From: Lantana camara
Lineage: Eukaryota; Streptophyta; Magnoliopsida; Lamiales; Verbenaceae
Length of the DNA: 64,000 nt
Assembly (NCBI GenBank): GCA_037501455.1
Contig: CM074856.1
Location: forward strand, 90,160,001-90,224,000
Direction: 5' to 3'
Below are positions 57,601 through 64,000 of this stretch, one piece after another. A model generated the notes under the pieces. The model saw nothing but the letters and a program-made list of their open reading frames with translations. It had not been told where the DNA came from and made no database searches. A program made the translations under genes and the position numbers. The stretch's first letter is position 1; each line of letters begins with the position of its first letter.

Positions 57601-59137
57601 AGCAGGTTCTAGTATACAGGGTTCAGTGGTTCTGGTTTCGGAGGATCGATTGGCTAATATTTCGGTTCAGTCGGTTTTGAAGCAGAGACTGATAGAAGCT
57701 CAATCTGTGGATCCAGAGATTCAGAAATTGGTAACTAAGTCAAAGATTGATCCTGAAACCAAGTTTGGATTTGATGATTCAGGATTGTTCAGGTTTAAGG
57801 CTCGGGTTTGTGTTCCGGAAGATCTTAAGCAGTTGGTACTTGAAGAAGCCCACAAGTCAGCGTATGCAGTACATCCCGGTACCACCAAAATGTACAAGGA
57901 TTTAAGGACTTCATATTGGTGGAACGGCATGAAGAGAGACGTCGCTAACTATGTTAGAAGATGTCAAACATGCCAAGTGGTGAAAGCAGAACACCAGAAA
58001 CCGGGAGGAACTCTCCAACCACTTCCAATACCCGAGTGGAAGTGGGAGCAAGTGACAATGGACTTCGTGTCCGGCTTGCCAAGGACCAAAGGAGGTTCCG
58101 ATGGAATTTGGGTGGTTATTGATCGGTTGACCAAGTCCGCACACTTTCTTAAGGTGAAGTTGTCTGATAAGGTTCCTAAATTGGCCCGGTTATATCGGAA
58201 GGAGATTGTTAGACTACATGGTTGCCCGGTCAGCATTGTTTCGGATAGGGATCCTCGGTTCACGTCCAGTTTTTGGCAGGAGTTACAAAAGTGTTTGGGG
58301 ACGAGGCTCCACTTCAGTACTGCATTTCACCCACAGACGGATGGCCAGTCAGAAAGGCTAATAAGGTATCTCGAGGACATGCTTCGTGCTTGTGCCTTGG
58401 ATTATCCGAATTCGAGGGATGAACAGTTGGATTTAATTGAGTATGCCTACAACAACAGCTTTCAGTCTTCTATTGGCATGGCACCGTATGAGGCTTTGTA
58501 TGGAAGAAAGTGCCGATCCCCTCTCTTTTGGGATATTGATGAGTGGAGATGGACTAAAGATGGAAAGCTCGAGAGAGCTAAGAAGCCTAAGGTAATTCAG
58601 GATACCATCGAGAGGGTGAAAGTGATTAAACAGAGGTTGAAAGTGGCTCAAGACCGACAGAAAAGTTATGCAGATAGGAGAAGACGACCCTTAGAGTTTG
58701 AGAAAGGAGATAAGGTCTTTTTAAAGGCATCTCCTAGAAAAGGGTATGCTCGAATTGGTAAAGGCGGGAAGCTTAACCCTCGCTACTTAGGCCCCTTTGA
58801 GATCCTTGATCGAGTTGGGGAAGTGGCTTACAGACTTAATTTACCGCCGAGCTTAACCGGGATTCACAATGTGTTTCATGTCTCGCAGCTTCGGAAACAT
58901 TATCCCGATGAGTCTTCTATTCTTCCAGTCGAGAAAGTTCAGTTGGAATCGGACTTGACCATTAAGCGATATCCAGTTCAGGTGTTGGATCGGAAGATGC
59001 AAGAGTTGAGGAATAGACAGATCCCTCTTGTGAAAGTCTTGTGGCGTGATCAGGAATCCGAAGAAGCCACTTGGGAGACTGAGGATAAGTTGAAACGGTT
59101 GTATCCTGATCTTTTCAAGACCTCGCCTCGGACCTGA
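54674..59137 (+). CDS. Gag-pol polyprotein, body 2, intact
   Basis: 1487 codons, same domains and residue numbers as body 1. Seven amino-acid differences are visible relative to body 1: G55D and P329L in gag, R659W and N730I and M775T in reverse transcriptase, P1000S in the RNase H-integrase linker, M1163L in integrase. R659W lies 11 residues after catalytic D648, in the [10 protein letters not shown] motif; Arg or Lys is usual there in Ty3/gypsy enzymes, so activity could be affected. All catalytic Asp/Glu and zinc-binding residues are kept. As in body 1, GATTTTCAG|G abuts the chosen ATG. Confidence 0.97.
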   Translation: MPPRRRADREQTPDLNQPPPQAPPPPPMNAENIVQALLNQLQQNQRDNPHWEGQDGQVAPAFKEFRNNNPPKWYGGDDIQAEEWLSEVAGIWEICPAPSHEKAVCTARFVQGPASNWLKATRARLERSGEEFDWESFVREFRHKYVPPSARERRLQQFTELKQGNRSVEEYIMEFERLAPYAPHISNDDTQKARNFIHGLRYDIQSALKAATVDTWEKATRKAIKVEANNTRLRPTYSSGQSSSSNLGKRPAFSGGPPVFKPQGSTTSVKKARPSVPATPALPTPIQCGYCKGPNHTEENCRKKLRRCYKCGEPGHLIGTCPQMRTSQLRAPQPLNVVPPRAPIQARAYALEGEEENVEVDANAVVEGTIHIHGIPLHALFDPGATHSFIASRLVATLPLPVACLDDSFVVSSPLGATLATNCVYRGCPVVVEDQEYPADLIKMPIKKYGVILGMDWLYRYRAMMDCFAKRVTLGSTVFAGQRLKTCPFISFMEASRLFRDGATGYVAYLLNKPKDQAKLEETEIVKEFPDVFPENLGSLPPDRDVEFVIDLYPGAEPYAKSPYRMAPAELKELKTQLDELLECGYIRPSTSPWGAPVLFVKKKDGTLRMCIDYRELNRLTVKNKYPLPHIEELFDLLQGSRVYSKLDLRQGYYQLRIWEGDIPKTGFNTRYGHFEFVVMPFGLTNAPAAFMDMMHRIFRPYLDKFVVIFIDDILVYSRSEEEHARHLSIVLSTLREHRLFAKFSKCEFWLDRVSFLGHFISGNGIEVDPAKIETVMFWKPPKNASEVRSFLGLAGYYRRFVKDFSKIASPLTRLTKKEVKFEWDEACEKSFQTLKERLTTAPVLTLPEGSEGYSVYTDASKEGLGCVLMQNGKVVAYASRKLKDHEKNYPTHDLELAAVVFALMKWRHYLYGVTFEVFTDHQSLKYLFTQKDLNVRQRRWVETLEDYDCKIQYHPGKANVVADALSRKVNVSGLEAGSSIQGSVVLVSEDRLANISVQSVLKQRLIEAQSVDPEIQKLVTKSKIDPETKFGFDDSGLFRFKARVCVPEDLKQLVLEEAHKSAYAVHPGTTKMYKDLRTSYWWNGMKRDVANYVRRCQTCQVVKAEHQKPGGTLQPLPIPEWKWEQVTMDFVSGLPRTKGGSDGIWVVIDRLTKSAHFLKVKLSDKVPKLARLYRKEIVRLHGCPVSIVSDRDPRFTSSFWQELQKCLGTRLHFSTAFHPQTDGQSERLIRYLEDMLRACALDYPNSRDEQLDLIEYAYNNSFQSSIGMAPYEALYGRKCRSPLFWDIDEWRWTKDGKLERAKKPKVIQDTIERVKVIKQRLKVAQDRQKSYADRRRRPLEFEKGDKVFLKASPRKGYARIGKGGKLNPRYLGPFEILDRVGEVAYRLNLPPSLTGIHNVFHVSQLRKHYPDESSILPVEKVQLESDLTIKRYPVQVLDRKMQELRNRQIPLVKVLWRDQESEEATWETEDKLKRLYPDLFKTSPRT

Positions 59138-59150
59138 GGACAGGTCCTTT

Positions 59151-59165
59151 TGAAGGAGGGAGGTT
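59151..59165 (+). other. B array polypurine tract 2
   Basis: TGAAGGAGGGAGGTT before LTR3, identical to tract 1. Confidence 0.88.
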
Positions 59166-62114
59166 TGTAACATCCCGACTGATCAGACTTTTCAGGTAAC
59201 CTCTTATGTGCGCTATTTAATTTCTAACGCGAATTATTGAAGTTATTTGAACTTATTTGCTGTAATATGAATTCGATTACCCTTGAACGTTTAACTTTTC
59301 TTGTTTGGTATTTTATTCGTTTCGGGTTCGTATTTAATTCTAATTTTGTGAATTCGTGATATGTGTTAAGTATATGCTTTATGGACTCGTTTATGTGCTC
59401 GTTATATGTTTTGGTATTTGTTTTGCTTGCCTTTTTGAAGTTCGTTTTGGAGACGGGACCTAAAGGAGGCTAAAGAGCACTTAGCGCACCTTGGGTTCCG
59501 AGACGCGTATCTTGAGCTCGGGAATTCGGATTCGAATTCCGTCACCTCCATTGAACTCGTTTCGACGATTCGGGTTTAATGGGACAAACCTCTCATTTTT
59601 CTAAGCTCGTTAAGATCTTCGAAATTCAACCGTAACGAGCCCCTTATGCTTGAGAGCCACCTTTTGACCTAGCTTTGAGTTGTGGACCCCACCTTAACCC
59701 AACCAAGCCCTTAACCTTGGATTACACTTGAGTTAGCTAACCATTTCAGCCCTAAACCCCCCCAAAACCGATCCATTCTCTCTCTCTCTCCCCTCTATAC
59801 CGATCAGCCAAGCAAGAAGGAAGAAGGAAGAAAGCCTTTTGGCCATATCTTTGATTTTGAGCTCAAATCAACTTCCAAGCTTCTCCAAATTGTAAGGTAA
59901 GTCCATGGTTGTCATCTTCACTCCTCCTTCTCTCTTCTATGTGATTTTTAGCTCTTCCCCATGGTTGATTCATGAGTTTGGTCAAGCATGTGAATAGTTG
60001 TAGTTGGGTGATTGGTTTGATTCTTGCTCCTTTCTTGTTTTCTTGATTTTTGTTGTTGTTAGTGTGCTCTTAGGACTTGTTTCCTAGCATTTATTGCATT
60101 TCCTTGCTTGGTAGTTGGAGCTTGAGTATTTGGTTTTGGGTTTGGGGTTGCTGAGTTGCTGTTCGCCCGTTTTCGTTTTTCTGTACCGTGACACGGGGGT
60201 GTCACAGTTTGCCCTTTTGCCGGTGACACGGGCGTGTCACCTTTCGTTTTCGATTTTCTGTACCGTGACACGGGGGTGTCACGGTTTGGCTTTTCTTGGT
60301 GACACGGGCGTGTCACCTCCGGGATTTTGTTGTTCGTTTTCTGTACTGAGACACGGGGGTGTCTCAGCTTGCCCTTCCAGGGGGACACGGGCGTGTCTCC
60401 TAGGAACTTCAGTTCTTCGTTCGTCTTTGTTTGGTTTTGCTTTTCTTTCCGTTGTTTCTTGTTGGTCCTTCTTGCCCCGTTCGTGATGTGTATGCATAAG
60501 TGACTTGTATTATGACGTGTTAGGCTTTATGTTACGAGTTTGTGCTTTGTTTTGTCTCCTCGTTTTTGATATATGCTCTTATATGAATTATTTGCTTGTA
60601 ATTGGCCTTAATGTGAATTCATTTCATATCATTGGCATCATAAGCATACATGCACATGTACCGAGCGTCAATATGGTTCATATTGAGTCTAAGAGTGTTC
60701 TTTGTTGTTTGTCTTGTTCAGCGGATCTTCCCGTAGAGGACGAGCTTGCTCCGTAGGTGTCCGGTTTCCTGTTTTTTTTTTTACTCCACTTCGTTCGTCG
60801 ACAAGGTGAGGTTTTGTTCTTTTAGTTATTCGACCTATAACCCTAATTGATTTGAAGCCTCGCATGTGGATACGTATAATATATGGTAAATAAGTGTATG
60901 ATACTTATGTTGCGGGATTTATCCCATTTGTTATAAGAATTTCAAACGTTTTGTATAAGTATATAAGCTATTTTGCTTTGGTTTGGAAAAGTTTAGTTTT
61001 ATGCAAGTGTGTGTGTGTACGCGAGTTGTGGCTTTGAAAGATAAGCTTTGAGATATGGTTGTGTGACTTTCGTGATATGTTTGGGCCCCGGAGTGTGGTA
61101 TGGTAATCTCGGGACGGCCGAGGGGTCGCCGAGCTCTTCCATCAACACCTCCCTTTGAGAGTCTCGCCCAACCTTGGGAGGTTGAGGAAGGGTGTTTCTC
61201 TTGAGCCGGCGGAGGCAACCGCCGAAGGTTTCAAGGTAGTAATTAAACCTTGTCTCGTTTCTGTGTGTGGATAGTTAGGGCCGATCAACCCTTCTATCAA
61301 CCGGTGTTGGGGATGGATTCTGATTTGTTTTGTTTGGCTCTGATCTTTGTATATGGAAGTTGGGAGTTTAGTGTGAGACTCGTACTCGCCGAGTTGGTTT
61401 AGCTTTGTATGATCTGTGAAACGAGAGTGGATGTCTAAGTACTTAAAATTCGGCATTATCTCCTTTTGACTTCTTTTACTTTATGTATATATATATATCA
61501 CGGGAATTAATTTGGCTTGCAAAAACCACTCTCGGTTCAAGGATCCTTCAGTTTTGATTAAATGCTTTGCTCTATATATATAACGAGTGCGTGAGTTAGC
61601 CCCCTCACTAGTCACTAGGACTAACCCTCGTTGTTGTTTTCCCCTTTTTCCTTTCTTGTGAGTTGCAGGTTCTTCCGAGTCAAGCTAGGCGGCAAGTGTC
61701 TTTTGGAGTTTACTTGTGGTTTAGCTTGAGTCTTCATACATTCGTAGTGGACTACTTTTACTCTTACTGTTGTATTTTGGTTTACGTACTTATGATTACT
61801 CTTATGATTATTTTTGGCCGTGATGGCATTGTACATTTGTATGTAAGCTAACTTGTGAATTTGGAATACTTGACCCTCCCCCATTTTGATATGTATATGT
61901 GATGATCTTGGGAATCATGTTTGGTATATGATTTGCTTCCGCTACTCTGATTTTAATTCTCGCAGTTCCTGAGGGTCTAGGCCGCCTAGCGAGGGTGTGA
62001 GTTTTGTGTGTCTCCCGTTCGCTATGGTTTGATACGGGTGCGAACTTCCATTTCGTTACTCGTGTTGAACCTTAGTGCGGGGGATGTGGCGCCCTTCGCT
62101 CTGGGGGTGTTACA
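59166..62114 (+). repeat. B array LTR3
   Basis: 2949 bp, ending GGGGGTGTTACA directly before TSD ttgga. About four substitutions relative to LTR2, near 59875, 59937, 60127 and 61303. The hairpin cluster is 60188-60400 and candidate exon 2 is 60722-60805. Confidence 0.97.
60188..60400 (+). repeat. Hairpin cluster in LTR B3 (six units)
   Basis: Same six units as in LTR1 and LTR2. Confidence 0.97.
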
Positions 62115-62119
62115 TTGGA

Positions 62120-62939
62120 AGATTTGTTCGGGTATACTCCAAGAAAAGGCGGAGTATACCTTCCATTCAAGTTGAGGTCGAGTTGCAAAGTATTTCCATA
62201 TAATGAAGTTAAAATTTGAAGGATTCTAGAAGAGTTAACTTGGGAGGTTTTATTCCGGAATCTTGATATAAGTACATTCCTTCTAGATCAACGATAAGAA
62301 GACTTTAAGAAATTCTTAGATTTCGAGTAATGATTGAAGAGAATGGATGATTTTAGGTCGGAGTTTGGGAGCTCGGTTGCCGATGAAGATCGCTCTAACG
62401 TTCGAAGTTGTTTCAAGGGAATAGAAGTGGAATTCAACATGCTCTTCAAGTCCTAACGGTGTATACTTGGTTCGAGGAAATAAGGGATATGGTTCTAATA
62501 GGTATGGATAAACAACGGGTTGAATCTCACTCTTCTAATGTGAGATGAGGACCCGGTTTGAGATCAAGTACAAGAAGAAGATCCGAATTACAAGAAAATC
62601 TTCAAGAATTCCAAGTATCAACAATATCACGAAGAAGGAGAAAATTTGATTCACAAAAAGAAATTAGAAATCTCCCCACCGGAACCGATTTAATAATCAT
62701 AATGCCGAGGTTTGAATCAAATGGAAGGAATTTATAAAAAGAAAATGAAGAAATGTTTCGAGCATGGAGAATTTTAGCACACGGTGAGAGTTTGTTCGAA
62801 GAACAACAAGAATTCAAAAACTTTAAAATGTTGTAACTTCAAGATCCCGGTTCAAGCACAAGATGACCCTTTTGAAAAGTAAGGAAGTTGACACCGAACT
62901 CGACACTTCCACCATGGTTCACGGTACACTAATGCATTC
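62120..62939 (+). pseudogene. Element G gag relic, downstream part
   Basis: Heavily decayed. One piece reads E-L-T-W-E-V-L-F-R-N near 62235-62265, like E-E-V-T-W-E-V-F-K-E in element E's gag. The rest changes frame repeatedly and has many stops; no zinc knuckle could be found. It follows the B array directly. Confidence 0.5.
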
Positions 62940-63300
62940 ATGGCAATTCATACATGCATCTTTTATTTTAATTCTGGTGCTACCTTTCTTTCCTCATTGC
63001 TTCTTGGTCCTTGCCTGTTAGTTGCCTTGTTCCTTTTGTGTAGACTCTCTTCTCTGAGAGAGTTTAGTAAGGTGAGTGCCCGAGAGTGTTTGGCGAGTTG
63101 TGAGGGCCGAGCTTGTCTAGTGGTGTTCCTCGAAGACGTCTTGTTAAGGTATGGAGTTACTGTAGCGGTTGGTGGTTGCTTTAGGAGGTCCGTTCGAGGC
63201 TCAACGATATTTTTGGGTAATAGATTGAAGGCTAACCCGTTTATATCCTTCGTGGAAGCAGTTGGTTAATTCGGAACAGTGCGATGAGAGCTTGAGAGCA
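62940..63300 (+). pseudogene. Element G protease remnant
   Basis: A 109-codon frame contains I-H-T-C-I-F-Y-F-N-S-G-A-T, aligning with [12 protein letters not shown] of the intact protease, with the catalytic Asp replaced by Asn. Further on, G-S-T-I-F-L-G-N-R-L-K-A-N-P-F-I-S-F-V-E-A aligns with [22 protein letters not shown] stop follows. Not functional. Confidence 0.7.
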
Positions 63301-63319
63301 TTGTGGTTCGAAGAGAAGA

Positions 63320-63450
63320 TCACTGGAGTCGAAGTGGGAGATCGAGACCTCTTGAAAGCATCTCCTACGAGGGGTTTGTCGTTCATGAGCTAGAGTTTGG
63401 GTTCGGCAGAGTTGAGAGTTGAGCCAGATCAGGACCTTGCTTTAGGACTT
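63320..63450 (+). pseudogene. Element G integrase-tail scrap
   Basis: Reads V-G-D-R-D-L-L-K-A-S-P-T-R-G, aligning with [14 protein letters not shown] near the integrase C-terminus of the B copies. It follows the protease remnant by only about 60 nt, so reverse transcriptase, RNase H and the integrase core are deleted. The last words before the polypurine tract (GAGGACATGTCCTTTTGAAG) match the end of B (GAGGACAGGTCCTTTTGAAG). Confidence 0.7.
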
Positions 63451-63465
63451 GAGGACATGTCCTTT

Positions 63466-63480
63466 TGAAGGAGGGGAGTT
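63466..63480 (+). other. Element G polypurine tract
   Basis: TGAAGGAGGGGAGTT directly before the 3' LTR. Confidence 0.85.
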
Positions 63481-64000
63481 TGTAACATCCTGCTCGTCCG
63501 GCCGTACAGGTACAATGTTTCGAGAGTGTTAAGTGCGTATTTAAACTATTTATTTATGTAATTATATATTTATTTCATTGTTTAAGTGATATTCTTGAAA
63601 TTAATAGAATTATTTGTTAATTATATGATTGAATATTTGAATGTTTTTAACCTTTTGAACTTGTTTTGATATGTTTGAGTTCCGACTTGCTTCCAAATTT
63701 TGTGAAAATTTGATATGCATGACTTATGTGTGTAATAAATTCATCTATATGATCATTTTACATTTTCAGACTTGTTTGATATGGTAACGCACCATATTTT
63801 ATTTGTTAGGGACTTGAGGGCCTAACTTGTTTTAGCGTACCTTGTATTTCGAAAGTTTTATCTTGAGCTCGGGAATTCGGATTCGAATTCTAGAAGTAGT
63901 GCTGGACTAGTAACGAGAATCCAGAATTTATGAACCTAGCCTTCTATTTTTCCAAGCTCGTTTGAACCTCTGAATTTCGCCCAAAACGCAGACTTCGCGC
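63481..64000 (+). repeat. Element G 3' LTR, first 520 bp
   Basis: TGTAACATCCTGCTCGTCCG... matches the 5' LTR from 24127 with many substitutions. Includes the conserved upstream block at about 63830-63895. Cut by the window end. Confidence 0.92.

Larger units (their letters stand above)
43865..62114 (+). mobile_element. B array: tandem LTR-body-LTR-body-LTR chromovirus in one target site
   Basis: Three LTRs (43865-46814, 51516-54464, 59166-62114) alternate with two 4701-bp bodies. The five bases before the first LTR and after the third are both ttgga (43860-43864 and 62115-62119). No TSD flanks the middle LTR. The bodies differ at about eight visible sites. LTR1 differs from LTR2 by one substitution and one inserted base, and LTR3 from LTR2 by about four substitutions. 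The period is 7650 bp. One insertion followed by unequal recombination between LTRs explains the structure best. It is the youngest layer of the tower and the only one with intact coding. Confidence 0.97.
24127..64000 (+). mobile_element. Element G: defective Ty3/gypsy host element, right end cut by window
   Basis: 5' LTR 24127-27584, primer site 27592-27603, scattered interior relics (27585-27860, 43782-43859, 62120-63480), polypurine tract and the first 520 bp of the 3' LTR (63481-64000). Elements E (with H inside) and the B array are both inserted in its interior. G's own interior is about 1.7 kb: traces of gag, a protease remnant and a scrap of the integrase end, with reverse transcriptase and RNase H absent. 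It is the oldest layer of this tower by nesting order and by coding decay. Confidence 0.88.

Noticed and set aside
62120..63480. Host gene fragment between the B array and the last LTR
   Set aside because: Short stretches match gag, protease and the integrase tail of the intact elements, and a polypurine tract and LTR follow. It is the interior of element G.

Overview
The window is intergenic, heterochromatin-like DNA of a flowering plant (species not identifiable from the sequence). No host gene, rRNA, tRNA gene or CRISPR array was found. Nearly all of it is nested LTR retrotransposons of the Ty3/gypsy type. Where coding survives it is a chromovirus of the Tekay/Del kind: one gag-pol frame, integrase with a C-terminal chromodomain, long LTRs, and an initiator-Met tRNA primer site TGGTATCAGAGC. 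Element boundaries were set from TG...CA ends, primer sites, polypurine tracts and 5-bp target-site duplications (TSDs). Letters A-K are my labels.

Tower 1 (1-14.4 kb): a piece of an old LTR (J, plus strand) is split by element C (211-13789, minus, TSD cagta). C carries a truncated gag and start of protease and no other pol. C is split inside its gag zinc-knuckle region by element A (1676-12093, minus, TSD taaac). A is full length and young, with one nonsense mutation in RNase H.

Tower 2 (14.4-24.1 kb): an unclassified or Tat/Athila-like sequence (K) is split by element F (14787-22813, plus). F has 2.5-kb LTRs around only 463 bp of interior. Its 3' LTR is split by a solo LTR, D (18056-20633, minus, TSD ctata).

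Tower 3 (24.1 kb to the end): element G (plus, 5' LTR 24127-27584, 3' LTR from 63481 and cut by the window end) is a defective host. Element E (27861-43776, minus, TSD aggtt, decayed polyprotein) sits in it, and E's 3' LTR holds element H (29881-35257, plus, TSD atcat, a 574-bp interior). G's gag relic also holds the B array (43865-62114, plus, TSD ttgga). B is a tandem LTR-body-LTR-body-LTR structure with two intact, nearly identical 1487-codon polyprotein genes. A and B belong to one family and are the only plausible source of active enzyme here. C, F, G and H lack pol and would have to be mobilised in trans.

The most unusual observation is a layout shared by the long LTRs. (1) A 5' splice-donor-like site follows a short leader, about 100 nt after a TATA-like box where one is visible. 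(2) A candidate intron follows, and in five families it holds G/C-rich inverted repeats. (3) Next comes a 57-84 nt candidate exon bounded by consensus splice sites. (4) A second candidate intron ends at a TTGCAG/TTTCAG acceptor. In A, B, C and E a further AG lies within 1-2 nt of the gag ATG. This suggests an LTR-encoded spliced leader in which hairpins, and possibly the primer site, stay only in unspliced genomic RNA. It is an inference from motifs and needs RNA evidence.
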